Part shown: in pieces, positions 7,862 through 16,929 of the stretch
How positions within the stretch are numbered: position 1 is the stretch's first letter
Layout: each line of letters begins with the position of its first letter
Assembly (NCBI GenBank): GCA_020851375.1
Contig: JADZCV010000028.1
Coordinates: 1-64,000, forward strand
Reading direction: 5' to 3'
Source: Nitrospirota bacterium
GTDB lineage: Bacteria; Nitrospirota; 9FT-COMBO-42-15; HDB-SIOI813
Length of the DNA: 64,000 bases
The notes under the pieces: generated by a model
What the model was told of the DNA's origin: nothing
The model's database searches: none
What the model saw: only the letters and a program-made list of their open reading frames with translations
Program-made: the position numbers and the translations under genes

Positions 7862-10800
7862 ATGAGCAATATTATTTCCAGCCTGAACAATATACTCATT
7901 GGCCTTGACGTAGGCTCGACCACTGTAAAGGCCGTAGTCCTTGATGGTGCAACCGGCAGCATCCTCTGGCAAGACTATCAGCGTCATGAGACAAGACAGA
8001 TTCATAAGGTCCTCGAATTCCTTCAGGCTATAGAAAACAAATTTATGGGGAATTCCGGCCAATTCCGGATCTTTATTACAGGAAGCGGCGGGAGGGCTGT
8101 ATCGGAACTAATAGGCGCCAAATTTGTACAGGAGGTTAATGCTGTTTCTCTTGCGGTGGAGCATAACCATCCGGACGCGGGATCTGTCATTGAATTAGGC
8201 GGCCAGGATGCAAAGATTATCATCTGGGCTGAAGACGCCAATGGAAACAGGAGAAAACTCTCAAGCATGAATGACAAGTGTGCGGGAGGGACGGGGGCTG
8301 TTATTGACAAGATCTCCGCAAAACTGAACATCTCTCAGGATGAGGTAAGCAGCCTGCGGTATACCGGCACAAGACTGCACCCTGTTGCAGGAAAATGCGG
8401 GGTGTTTGCAGAAACAGACATCAACGGACTTCAGAAACAGGGGATCCCGTCTCAGGAATTAATGGCATCTCTTTTTGAGGCCATCGTTCAGCAGAATTTG
8501 AGTGTACTGACAAGGGGCAATACCTTAAGACCGCATGTACTTCTCCTGGGCGGGCCCAATGCCTTTATACCGGCGCTGCAGGAAGCCTGGTCACATCATA
8601 TACCCAGGATGTGGGAGGAACGTGGAATTACCCTGCCATCCGGGATGAAGCCTGAAGATCTCATCTACGTCCCTTCCAACGCCCAGTTTTATGCTGCAAT
8701 GGGCTCAGTAATCTACGGCAGGAGTGAAGATGAGTCGGTCGGGAGATACAAGGGACTGAAGGAGTTGGAGGATTATATATCAGGAGGCCGGAGGAAATCA
8801 GATGCACGGGCGGTATCAACAGGTCTGGCTGCGAATGATGAGGAACTTGAGAGATTTGTGAGAGAGTTCAGAAAGGCTCCCTTCACTCCGCCTGCATTCC
8901 AGCCTGGAGAAACAGTCTATGGTTATATAGGCATTGACGGCGGCTCAACATCTACTAAAGGCGTTCTGCTTGACAGGGAGGGCGAGCTCCTTGCCAGGGC
9001 ATACAGGCTTTCGAAAGGCAATCCAATTGACGATACGAGGGAAATATTGAGAGACCTGCGACAACAGGTAGAATCACAAGGGGCGCACCTTGAGGTCTCA
9101 GGGGCAGGAACCACAGGCTACGCAAAGGATATGCTTAAGGAATGCTTCGGGGCTGACATCGCCCTTGTAGAGACAGTTGCCCACACCAAATCTGCCCTTC
9201 GCTATTTTGAAAATGCGGATGTGATCGTGGATGTCGGGGGGCAGGACATAAAGGTCATCTTCCTGAAAGACGGCAAGGTGAAGGATTTTAAATTAAACAC
9301 GCAATGCTCCGCAGGCAACGGCTATTTCCTTCAAAATACGGCCGAACGGTTTGGGTTTAACGTGACAGAATATGCTGACCTGGCATTTAAGGCAGCACGC
9401 CTGCCGCTTTTTCATTACGGATGTGCAGTCTTTCTTGAATCAGACATAGTGAACTTTCAACAGCAGGGGTGGGAGCGGGAAGAGATCATGGCAGGCCTGG
9501 CTACTGTTCTTCCGAAGAACATCTGGCTATACGTTGTCCAGGAACCAAACCTGCGCAGGCTTGGAAGGACATTCATCCTCCAGGGAGGCACACAGCATAA
9601 TCTCGCTGCTGTGAAGGCACAGTACGATTTTATCAAGTCCAGGGTGCCTGACGCAGAAATACATGTTCACAGGTATACAGGCGAAAGCGGCGCTATTGGA
9701 GCCGCTCTTGAGGCAATACGCGTGGCTGGTGAAGGAAAGACGAGTTTTGTCGGTCTCGATGCAGCAGAGGGGATCAGATTCAATGCCCTGAGGGATGAAT
9801 CAACAAGATGTAATTTCTGCCAGAACAGCTGCCAGAGGACCTTCATTGATATAGAATCATCTTCAGTCAGACACTCCAAACGTTATATAATCGCAACCTG
9901 TGACAAGGGGACAGTGGAAGATATCAGGGATGTTCAGGCTATAAAGAAGAAGGCTGACGACCTTAAGAAGATGTATCCTGACATGTCTGAGATTGCAGCA
10001 AGGGAAGTCTTAAAAAGCCGGCTATCGTCCAAATTGAACCCTGACAAAAACGAAGGCTGCAATATCAGGATTGGCATTCCGCGAACCCTTAACATGTATT
10101 CAGTGGCACCTTTCTTCATCGCATACCTTGAAAGTGCCGGGGTACCCTTTAAACATATCATTCTATCTGACAACACCGATGAAAAGATGTATAAAGAGGG
10201 TTCAAGGCGCGGGGCAATAGACGCATGCTTTCCGAGCAAGGTTGCACTTTCTCATGTCCATAACCTGATATATGGGAAAAAGACGAGGCCTGATGTGATA
10301 TTCTTTCCAATGCTGCTTGATCTGCCTTCAGAGATAAAGAAGGCTGTTGCAAGCTCGTCCTGTCCGACAGTTGCAGCAACCCCTGAGGTAATCAAGGCCG
10401 CATTCACAAAGGAGGAAGACCTCTTTACAAAACATGGTATAAGATTCCTGGCGCCTCACCTTAACATGAGCGAACCGGAGCTCTTTGAACAGCAGATGCA
10501 TCAGCTCGCATCCGGGTTATTCGGACTTGACAAGTTCCGGAACAGAGAGGCGATGGAGGCAGGCTACAGGGCCCTGTCAGATTATACAAATGATCTCAGA
10601 AGAAGGGGAAGTGAGGTGCTTCGCAGGATTGAATCAGAAGGCAGGGTGGGTGTTGTAGTCCTCGGCAGGCCTTATCATAATGATCCCGGGCTTAACCATG
10701 AAATCCTGTCTGAGATTCAAAAATACGGTTATCCCGTCTTTACCGTCGAATCGCTTCCGCATGATGATGACATAATGGACAGACTCTTTGGCGACGAAGT

Positions 10801-11155
10801 ACGGCGTGGTGAAATAGGTCATCCCCTGGAGATAGATGACGTATGGAAGAACTCATACAGTGAGAATACAAACAAGAAGCTGTGGGGGGCGAAATACACG
10901 GCAAGGCATCCAAATCTTGTTGCTGTTGACCTCTCCAATTTCAGGTGCGGACATGATTCACCGATATACGCCGTGGTCGAAGAAATACTGTCTGCAACAC
11001 AGACGCCCTATTTCACATTTCATGACATTGACGAAAACAGGCCGTCAGGTTCAATAAAGATCAGGGTTGAGACCATACATTATTTCCTGCAAAGATATGA
11101 GGAGGCGCTGCTGAAAAATGAACTCAAATATTCAACATTACAAGAGACCTGCTGA
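7862..11155 (+). CDS. BadF/BcrA/HgdC-type dehydratase activator with two ATPase modules and a DUF2229 region
   Basis: This 1097-residue protein belongs to the activators that use ATP to inject an electron into 2-hydroxyacyl-CoA dehydratases or benzoyl-CoA reductases. There are two ASKHA ATPase modules. Module 1 (about 12-290) has GLDVGSTTVKAVVLD, ELGGQDAKII, NDKCAGGTGA and GKCGVFAETD; module 2 (about 350-620) has GIDGGSTSTKGVLLD, DVGGQDIKVI, NTQCSAGNGY and HYGCAVFLESD. The cysteine in each of these last pairs is the expected [4Fe-4S] ligand. A cysteine cluster CNFCQNSC follows, then a DUF2229-like region with CFPSK. The substrate is unknown. The downstream gene overlaps by 38 nt and supplies the dehydratase-like part. 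Confidence 0.88.
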   Translation: MSNIISSLNNILIGLDVGSTTVKAVVLDGATGSILWQDYQRHETRQIHKVLEFLQAIENKFMGNSGQFRIFITGSGGRAVSELIGAKFVQEVNAVSLAVEHNHPDAGSVIELGGQDAKIIIWAEDANGNRRKLSSMNDKCAGGTGAVIDKISAKLNISQDEVSSLRYTGTRLHPVAGKCGVFAETDINGLQKQGIPSQELMASLFEAIVQQNLSVLTRGNTLRPHVLLLGGPNAFIPALQEAWSHHIPRMWEERGITLPSGMKPEDLIYVPSNAQFYAAMGSVIYGRSEDESVGRYKGLKELEDYISGGRRKSDARAVSTGLAANDEELERFVREFRKAPFTPPAFQPGETVYGYIGIDGGSTSTKGVLLDREGELLARAYRLSKGNPIDDTREILRDLRQQVESQGAHLEVSGAGTTGYAKDMLKECFGADIALVETVAHTKSALRYFENADVIVDVGGQDIKVIFLKDGKVKDFKLNTQCSAGNGYFLQNTAERFGFNVTEYADLAFKAARLPLFHYGCAVFLESDIVNFQQQGWEREEIMAGLATVLPKNIWLYVVQEPNLRRLGRTFILQGGTQHNLAAVKAQYDFIKSRVPDAEIHVHRYTGESGAIGAALEAIRVAGEGKTSFVGLDAAEGIRFNALRDESTRCNFCQNSCQRTFIDIESSSVRHSKRYIIATCDKGTVEDIRDVQAIKKKADDLKKMYPDMSEIAAREVLKSRLSSKLNPDKNEGCNIRIGIPRTLNMYSVAPFFIAYLESAGVPFKHIILSDNTDEKMYKEGSRRGAIDACFPSKVALSHVHNLIYGKKTRPDVIFFPMLLDLPSEIKKAVASSSCPTVAATPEVIKAAFTKEEDLFTKHGIRFLAPHLNMSEPELFEQQMHQLASGLFGLDKFRNREAMEAGYRALSDYTNDLRRRGSEVLRRIESEGRVGVVVLGRPYHNDPGLNHEILSEIQKYGYPVFTVESLPHDDDIMDRLFGDEVRRGEIGHPLEIDDVWKNSYSENTNKKLWGAKYTARHPNLVAVDLSNFRCGHDSPIYAVVEEILSATQTPYFTFHDIDENRPSGSIKIRVETIHYFLQRYEEALLKNELKYSTLQETC

Positions 11156-12572
11156 GAGGCCGTTTACAAAAGACCAGCGTGACTCGACCACCATCCTTTT
11201 TGGAGGCCTCACACACAATCATGACTATCTCATTGAAGGGGCCCTGAAGGGAATGGGGTACAATGCAAAATACCTTCCTGTCCCTGACAATCAATCACTG
11301 TCAGTCGGAAAAGAGTACGGAAACCGGGGTCAATGCAACCCCACATACTACACCGTAGGGAATCTGATAAAGTATCTCCGGGGCCTGAAGGCAGACAATG
11401 ACACAGAAAAGATTGATGATAAATATGTATTTCTGACAGCAGGCTCATGCGGACCATGCCGTTTTGGGATGTATGAGGCTGAATACAGAAAGGCCCTGCG
11501 GGATTCCGGTTTCCCTGACTTCAGGGTTCTCCTGTTTCAGCAATCAGGGGACATGAATCAGGGAAAGGAATGGGGCCTTGAGCTTACGCCTAAATTCTTT
11601 ATCACTCTGGTCAAGACAATCATGGCAGGAGATATGCTGAATGAACTGGGATATAAAATACGGCCATATGAAATTATTCCCGGTGAAACAGACAAATGTA
11701 TTGAGAACGGGAGGACTCTCCTTTACTCTGCGCTTCAGGAGAGGAAATCTTTGCGCCCTGTATTGAAAAAAATCAATCAGCTATTCTCTGCAATCAGGGT
11801 TGATTATTCGCGCGTCAAACCAAAGGTAAAATTAACAGGCGAATTCTGGGCAATGACAACTGAGGGTGAAGGAAATTATATGCTGCAGCGCTGGCTTGAG
11901 TCTGAAGGGGCTGAGGTTGTTACAGAACCTGTCAGCAACTGGGTCAGTTTTATCTTCTGGGAACATGCGGAGAGGGCAATGGAACGCCGCAAAGTCAAGA
12001 AGGGGGCATACAAGACAATATTGGGTCTGAAGGCCGCAAGCCTCCTCTTCCACTACTATTACACCAGTTACCGGAGCGCCCTTAAATTCAGGCCTGATGC
12101 ACTCTCCTCCCAGGACAAGGTGGCGGAATATGCAAAGAACTATTACAACCCGCGTATATCAGGCGGCGAGGGACATATGGAGATCGGCAAGCATATCATG
12201 TCATTCAGGGAAAAGAAGGCTCATCTGGTTGTCTCAGTAAAACCATTCGGCTGCATGCCGAGCACACAGAGCGACGGGGTTCAGGCCAAGGTGGTAACAG
12301 ACCTTGGGAACAGCCTGTTTGTCTCGATAGAGACATCGGGTGACAGTGATGTAAATGTAAAGAGCAGGGTGCAGATGAAGCTCTATGAAGCACGGGAGCG
12401 TGCAAAGAAAGAGGTTGCAGACACCCTGAAGAGGCACGATCTGTCAATGAAACAGGTCGAGGAGTACAGCAAGAAGAATCCGCTTTCAGGTATGACAAGA
12501 CTTCCACATTATGAGGCAAGCAGTACCAGCAACTTCATTAGCATGAAGGCTTCAGACATACGGAAGGGTTAA
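11118..12572 (+). CDS. 2-hydroxyacyl-CoA dehydratase subunit-like (HgdB-type) protein
   Basis: This 484-residue protein is the natural partner of the upstream activator. In many anaerobes the two parts are fused in one protein of about 1400 residues. Conserved cysteines sit in GNRGQCNPTYY, TAGSCGPCRFGMY and KPFGCMPST, the kind of positions that hold a [4Fe-4S] cluster in dehydratase subunits. It overlaps the activator by 38 nt in another frame; GAGGAGG lies about 13 nt before the ATG. The reaction is unknown, and a role in acyl-CoA metabolism is inference. A frameshift that split an ancestral fusion cannot be ruled out, although both parts look intact. Confidence 0.8.
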   Translation: MNSNIQHYKRPAERPFTKDQRDSTTILFGGLTHNHDYLIEGALKGMGYNAKYLPVPDNQSLSVGKEYGNRGQCNPTYYTVGNLIKYLRGLKADNDTEKIDDKYVFLTAGSCGPCRFGMYEAEYRKALRDSGFPDFRVLLFQQSGDMNQGKEWGLELTPKFFITLVKTIMAGDMLNELGYKIRPYEIIPGETDKCIENGRTLLYSALQERKSLRPVLKKINQLFSAIRVDYSRVKPKVKLTGEFWAMTTEGEGNYMLQRWLESEGAEVVTEPVSNWVSFIFWEHAERAMERRKVKKGAYKTILGLKAASLLFHYYYTSYRSALKFRPDALSSQDKVAEYAKNYYNPRISGGEGHMEIGKHIMSFREKKAHLVVSVKPFGCMPSTQSDGVQAKVVTDLGNSLFVSIETSGDSDVNVKSRVQMKLYEARERAKKEVADTLKRHDLSMKQVEEYSKKNPLSGMTRLPHYEASSTSNFISMKASDIRKG

Positions 12573-12651
12573 AGTTAAATGGGGACAGCGACTATTTATT
12601 TTGCAGATTATGACCTGAAGAAATAAATAGTCGCTGTCCCCATTTAACTTT
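12571..12651. terminator. Long perfect hairpin (repeat element copy 1), probable terminator
   Basis: Perfect 30-bp arms (12571-12600 and 12622-12651) flank a 21-nt loop. The arm contains GGGGACAGCGACTATTTATT, which recurs in the hairpin at 16058-16121. It starts inside the stop codon of the dehydratase-like gene. A further partial copy (CCATTTAACTTT) follows. It looks like a REP/MITE-type element now acting as a transcript end. Confidence 0.7.
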
Positions 12652-12688
12652 CCATTTAACTTTCAGGGCTCACCAAGGTTTATGAAAA

Positions 12689-12758
12689 CGTCATTCCCGC
12701 GGAAGCGGGAATCCAGACCGATGGCTTGATTCTGGATTCCCACTTCCGTGGGAATGAC
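12689..12758. repeat. Dispersed palindromic repeat, short copy
   Basis: This is the same family as at 1-257. It runs from CGTCATTCCCGCGGAAGCGGG to CCGTGGGAATGAC and lacks the CCCGCTTAAATCNTGCGGGG insert of the longer copies. It lies between the hairpin and the DUF4438 stop codon. Confidence 0.8.
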
Positions 12759-12780
12759 AGACAAATAGGACCTTTTTCAC

Positions 12781-13665
12781 TTACCGCCAGCGTCCAATAC
12801 TGAGATAAATTCCGAGGTTTGCATCCGGATCTATCGTTGGCTCTATCAGCGGCCTGGCTGAGGTCATTATAGTCTGTACACCAGGTCCATGGCCTGCAAG
12901 GTAACTATCCGTATGAATGACAATGCCGATAGTGACCGCCCCTTCCCTGTAGGTCCAGCCATAGCTGGAATCATGATCCTGTATCGCGACAAAATCACCC
13001 AGTCTTAGTCCCTCAAGTTTATGCCTTTTTATTGCTTCAGCGTCCGAGGTCTGGATGTCATAGTCCCCCTTGTATACATCATTATGCCCGAGACCTGAAC
13101 CCATCAACTTGCCTGGGACTATGGCCGTGACCGGTACTTCAATCCTGCCGCCTGCGATTGCACTTATGGCTGTCTTTTTCAGCACCTCAGGGGACATACT
13201 GAATACCTTTATCTCCGGATAATCTTCGAGTGACAACCCCTGCCCATATGCACGGACTAATATTTTATCGTCCTGGGTAAGTTTCCCGAGCGTTTCTTCA
13301 TCAAAATCTGCGATGACATGCTCCACACCGCCATGATGGCCTGTTACCACCCCTTTGGCACCTTTTGCATCACCCGATATTACAACAGCTTCATTGCCTA
13401 TGCATGAAAATGTATTAAATGCACGATTAGGGTCCTTGTTTGGCTCCTTGGGGTCACTGCTGAATGACACGCACGGTTCGATATGGTCCCCTGCCCAGCC
13501 AAAAACAGTATCACCGACTTTAACATTGAACGTTATTCCTCCAACACTCGGCAGCATAAGGCTCACACCGCTGCTTGCAAGCTCCCAGCCAAAGCACCTG
13601 GCATAAACAACACTACCCTGTACCGCAAATTTAACGAGTCTGTCTTCATTTGTCCTTAAGGTCAT
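12781..13665 (-). CDS. DUF4438 domain protein
   Basis: This 294-residue protein matches the DUF4438 family (structurally known from Thermotoga, function unknown). Recognisable stretches are GHHGGVEHV, EIKVFSMSPE, GLGHNDVYKGDYDIQT and the C-terminal DANLGIYL. It is cytosolic, with no signal or membrane segment. The ATG at 13665 has GGAG seven bases upstream. The open frame runs 57 codons further, but that part (through 13836) is read-through of the dispersed repeat and is not part of the gene. It stands alone between repeats. Confidence 0.85.
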   Translation of the reverse strand: MTLRTNEDRLVKFAVQGSVVYARCFGWELASSGVSLMLPSVGGITFNVKVGDTVFGWAGDHIEPCVSFSSDPKEPNKDPNRAFNTFSCIGNEAVVISGDAKGAKGVVTGHHGGVEHVIADFDEETLGKLTQDDKILVRAYGQGLSLEDYPEIKVFSMSPEVLKKTAISAIAGGRIEVPVTAIVPGKLMGSGLGHNDVYKGDYDIQTSDAEAIKRHKLEGLRLGDFVAIQDHDSSYGWTYREGAVTIGIVIHTDSYLAGHGPGVQTIMTSARPLIEPTIDPDANLGIYLSIGRWR

Positions 13666-13713
13666 TTTAATCTCCATAGGGTTCAAGTGGTCGAGGGTCA
13701 AGGTGAACCGCGG

Positions 13714-13962
13714 CCAGATTCTGGATTCCCACTCCCCGCTTAAATCATGCGGGGACAGGTTACGTGGGGATGACTGGTACTTAGGAGCATTTTCAGGTGA
13801 ACCGTCATGAGCCCTTCGACTGTTCGACAAGCTCACAGCTCAGGGCTCACCAGGGTTCATGAAAACGTCATTCCCGCGCAAGCGGGAATCCAGACCGCGG
13901 CCTGGGTTCTGGATTCCCACTCCCCGCTTAAATCATGCGGGGACAGGTTCCGTGGGAATGAC
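13714..13962. repeat. One and a half copies of the dispersed palindromic repeat
   Basis: A left half-copy (13714-13773) and a full copy (13866-13962) share TGGATTCCCACTCCCCGCTT, TGCGGGGACAGGTT and GGGAATGAC. Between them lies CCCTTCGACTGTTCGACAAG..CTCAGGGCTCAC, which also appears in diverged form at about 275-315, so the flanks have been copied with the unit. This array fills most of the gap between the DUF4438 gene and ispH. Confidence 0.85.
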
Positions 13963-13998
13963 GGGTACTTAGGAGTATTTTCGAGTGAAGTACGGATA

Positions 13999-14907
13999 TT
14001 ACACTTGACCCCTCGCCCCCTTGACCCCTCGACCCCTGTTTGTCTCTTCCCACGCCTTATCTATCTCCTCTATCCTCTCTATAACATCATCAATAAGCCA
14101 CTGCGGTGTTGAGGCCCCGGCTGTTATTCCAACCTTACTTATGCCGTTAAACCACTCCGGCAGGAGTTCCTCTGAGGTCTCCACATGCCTCGTGCATACA
14201 TGCCTTGAGCAGATTTCAGCAAGCCTCTTTGTATTTCCACTGTTCCTGCCGCCGACAACCACCATCAAATCCACCATTCTCGCCAGTTCATCGGCAGCAT
14301 ACTGATTGCTCCTTGTTGCGCCGCAAATGGTATTTTTAATCTTCCATTTCAGGCCATTTGACTTGATACACTGCTCTATCTTTTTAAATTTCGTAAATTC
14401 CTGCGTTGTCTGAAAAACTATTGCAGGGCGCAGGGGCCTTTTCTCTATAATCTGTTCAAGGTCAGACACAACATGTATCGTACAATCCGGCACTTCATGA
14501 CGGGCATGCCCCACAATACCTATTACCTCTGCATGCATCTCGTCTCCAACAACAAACAGCTCATAACCCCTTCTGCAAAACTCCACTGCATAGTCCTGCA
14601 CATCCTTGACAAACCTGCAGGTGGCATCAATAATGTTCAGGTCATTTACCTGAGCCGTTTTATAATCTTCCGGGGGAACTCCATGTGCCCTTATTATAAG
14701 GTTCCCCTCCTTATATCCTTCAAGGTCCCTGATCGGTTCAATGCCATAATCCTGCTTCAGACGATCAATTTCCTGTGGGTTGTGAATAAGCGGGCCATAC
14801 GTCCTTGTAGGCATTGGGGATGATGCAGCTATCTCCGTAGCCTTATTTATGGCCTCCCTGACACCAAAACAAAAGCCTGAATGACGTGCAATCTGTATTT
14901 CCATCAT
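13999..14907 (-). CDS. ispH: 4-hydroxy-3-methylbut-2-enyl diphosphate reductase (IspH/LytB)
   Basis: IspH is the last enzyme of the MEP isoprenoid pathway and makes IPP and DMAPP with a [4Fe-4S] cluster. The three cluster cysteines are present: C13 (GFCFGV), C97 (DATCRFV) and C195 (NTICGATR). The substrate-binding GITAGASTP is near the C-terminus. The 302-residue length is normal, with a short low-complexity tail encoded by a GACCCCTCG-type direct repeat. Two adjacent ATGs compete as the start, and no clear ribosome site is seen. Confidence 0.97.
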   Translation of the reverse strand: MMEIQIARHSGFCFGVREAINKATEIAASSPMPTRTYGPLIHNPQEIDRLKQDYGIEPIRDLEGYKEGNLIIRAHGVPPEDYKTAQVNDLNIIDATCRFVKDVQDYAVEFCRRGYELFVVGDEMHAEVIGIVGHARHEVPDCTIHVVSDLEQIIEKRPLRPAIVFQTTQEFTKFKKIEQCIKSNGLKWKIKNTICGATRSNQYAADELARMVDLMVVVGGRNSGNTKRLAEICSRHVCTRHVETSEELLPEWFNGISKVGITAGASTPQWLIDDVIERIEEIDKAWEETNRGRGVKGARGQV

Positions 14908-15001
14908 TTCATTAATATTCTACATTAACCGCGTATAATGTTGCAAATCATCCTCAGCGTATTACTATCGTTAAAACTTAGCACAAGGACGGCTTTGCCC
15001 G

Positions 15002-15030
15002 TTGACATTTTCGGGTTAATATCCTATTCT
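15002..15030 (+). promoter_or_regulatory. Sigma-70 promoter of the polysaccharide export gene
   Basis: TTGACA (15002-15007), a 17-nt spacer and TATTCT (15025-15030), about 23 nt upstream of the ATG. No GG-N10-GC sigma-54 motif is found here, unlike the neighbouring EPS operons. Confidence 0.65.
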
Positions 15031-15052
15031 TTAATCACCGATAATAAGCGCT

Positions 15053-16042
15053 ATGTCAATCAAATCCTATTGCACTGCAGGTATTCTATATCGAATAATT
15101 ATTATACTGGTCGTTTTTTCAACATTCGGCGCCCTGCTCCTCTCATCAGCCAGGATAACAACAGCTGCGCCCTCTGACAAGAATGAAATACGTGATGGTG
15201 AGCTGATAAATACCATGAAGTCATTCTCAGCAGCGTTTAAGAATGGGAATGTTGATGAGTACATGTCATTCTATTCTAACACAGCGCTTGAAAATGGGGG
15301 CAATCAAATTGACAAAATAAGGGCAAACTATTCAGACATTATTGCCCGTAATTTGATTACTTTGTATGAATTCGAGATTTCAGACATCAAGAATGCAGGA
15401 GATTCTGCCGTTGTTGACGCTATTTATAATAAGACCCTCGTTAACAAGGCAAATGGCAATGCAATGCTTACAAACGGAAATGTGCGAATAAGGTTTATAA
15501 GGGAAAATAACAGGATAAAAATTTCAACTATTGATTATGACAAGAATATCAGCGGGGATTATATTATTGGGAAAGAAGACCTCCTTGAAATCTCTGTCTG
15601 GAAATCGCCTGAACTGTCACTCTCAATAATAGTCCGGCCTGATGGAATGATATCACTGCCGCTGATTGGAGAAGTCCATGCTGACGGACGTACCCCCAAT
15701 GAGTTGCAGACAGCCATACAGGACAGACTAAAAGAGTTCAAGCAGGGGCCGATTGTATCCGTCATCGTCAGAGAATCAAACAGTAAATCCATATTTATAA
15801 CCGGTGAAGTTATAAGACCAGGGAAATACCCCCTGCACAGTGACACCACCATAACTCAGGCAATAGCACTTGCCGGAGGCTTTAGCCAGTGGGCTAACAA
15901 GGATAAGATAACTGTAATACGAAAAAGCCCAATGAACCCGGAAGGAAACAGGGTTTCAATCAAATATTCGGATATTGTCGGCGGTAAAAATATGAGGGCT
16001 AATATCCTGTTACGGCCAGGTGATACCGTAATCGTACCATAA
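15053..16042 (+). CDS. Polysaccharide export (OPX/Wza-type) protein with an N-terminal NTF2-like domain
   Basis: This secreted 329-residue protein has a hydrophobic signal (about 12-33) ending in TTA-AP; no lipobox cysteine is seen, although Wza proteins are usually lipoproteins. Residues about 46-165 resemble an NTF2/SnoaL-type fold (LINTMKSFSAAFKNGNVDEY ... NRIKISTIDYD). Residues about 168-245 are the Poly_export domain (DLLEISVWKSPELS; VRPDGMISLPLIGEV), followed by an SLBB-type domain (ITGEVIRPGKYPL; ITQAIALAGGF). It should form the periplasmic/outer-membrane EPS channel together with the chain-length protein and barrel encoded nearby. The NTF2 fusion is unusual. It is a single gene, convergent with the kinase. 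Confidence 0.85.
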   Translation: MSIKSYCTAGILYRIIIILVVFSTFGALLLSSARITTAAPSDKNEIRDGELINTMKSFSAAFKNGNVDEYMSFYSNTALENGGNQIDKIRANYSDIIARNLITLYEFEISDIKNAGDSAVVDAIYNKTLVNKANGNAMLTNGNVRIRFIRENNRIKISTIDYDKNISGDYIIGKEDLLEISVWKSPELSLSIIVRPDGMISLPLIGEVHADGRTPNELQTAIQDRLKEFKQGPIVSVIVRESNSKSIFITGEVIRPGKYPLHSDTTITQAIALAGGFSQWANKDKITVIRKSPMNPEGNRVSIKYSDIVGGKNMRANILLRPGDTVIVP

Positions 16043-16057
16043 TAGCGAAATAAATAG

Positions 16058-16121
16058 AAATAAATAGGGACAGCGACTATTTATTTTGTACAGAATAAAT
16101 AGTCGCTGTCCCTATTTATTT
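16058..16121. terminator. Perfect hairpin (repeat element copy 2), bidirectional terminator
   Basis: Arms of 28 bp (16058-16085 and 16094-16121) surround the loop TTGTACAG. The arm shares GGGACAGCGACTATTTATT with the hairpin at 12571-12651. It fills the space between two convergent genes, and its right end touches the kinase stop codon. Confidence 0.75.
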
Positions 16122-16909
16122 CAGTAGTTGTCGTATCCTGAACCATAGTAATACTTGGAATGAATTGGTTCAACACAGTTCAGTACTACTCCAACAACCT
16201 TATCGGCTGCCAGGGTTGAAGTAGCTCTTTTCACAATACTTCGCGGGGTCTTGCCGGCCTGAATTACAAGCAAAATACCGTCTACAAGTTTAGAATAGAT
16301 ATTGATATCAGCCAATGGAATAATAGGGGGTGTATCAATTATGATGTACTTGTAATTTTCTCTGACAGTTTTCATTATCTGCTGCATCCTTATAGACGAT
16401 ATAAGTCTTGAAGGATTTCCAACTGTTTTACCTGCGAACAGTACCGACAACTGCCCGTCAAACATCTTCACAGCACATGACTCAATATCTATTTTCCCAA
16501 CTAAAACATCTGTTAGTCCAAATCCAGGCGGATGTTTTAAATACCCATAAAGCCCTGGATTTTTTAAATCTCCTTCAATAAGAAGTACCTTCTCATCAAA
16601 GTCTCTGGCTATGGAGATTGCAAGGTTAAGCGAGGTAAAGGTCTTGCCCTCTGCTTTAACAGAACTTGTAACTGCGAGCGCATAGGAACTGGCTTCCTGA
16701 CGCAACTGGGCTACACGCGTAAATAAAATGCGATACTGCTCTGCTGAAATAGAGGCTGGTTCTTTTAGGGTGACAAGCCTGTTGTCAATGACGCCGCTAT
16801 TGATCCTGTTACCAGCCTCATCAATCATTACAGGAACCCGCTCATCAGCACCCTGGGTCATCACATTGCCATCTTCTGTTCTTTTTCTCTTTATCCAGTC
16901 CATTCTCAT
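16121..16909 (-). CDS. Exosortase-associated bacterial tyrosine kinase (CpsD/BY-kinase)
   Basis: This 262-residue cytoplasmic BY-kinase works with the membrane chain-length protein to control EPS polymerisation and export through autophosphorylation. It shows a Walker A-like TSSVKAEGKTFTSLNL, Walker A' LLIEGDLKNP and Walker B YIIIDTPPI. The C-terminal tyrosine cluster SKYYYGSGYDNY is the autophosphorylation site. It is the last gene of the GGDEF / chain-length / kinase operon (20-nt gap upstream), driven by the sigma-54 promoter at 18972-18987. It is equivalent to the XrtA-associated TyrKin family. Confidence 0.93.
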   Translation of the reverse strand: MRMDWIKRKRTEDGNVMTQGADERVPVMIDEAGNRINSGVIDNRLVTLKEPASISAEQYRILFTRVAQLRQEASSYALAVTSSVKAEGKTFTSLNLAISIARDFDEKVLLIEGDLKNPGLYGYLKHPPGFGLTDVLVGKIDIESCAVKMFDGQLSVLFAGKTVGNPSRLISSIRMQQIMKTVRENYKYIIIDTPPIIPLADINIYSKLVDGILLVIQAGKTPRSIVKRATSTLAADKVVGVVLNCVEPIHSKYYYGSGYDNY

Positions 16910-16929
16910 AGCTTATAATCCCTTAAATC

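Noticed and set aside
13666-13836. 57-codon N-terminal extension of the DUF4438 gene
   Set aside because: The extension encodes repeat sequence; the inner ATG at 13665 has a good ribosome site and gives the normal family length.
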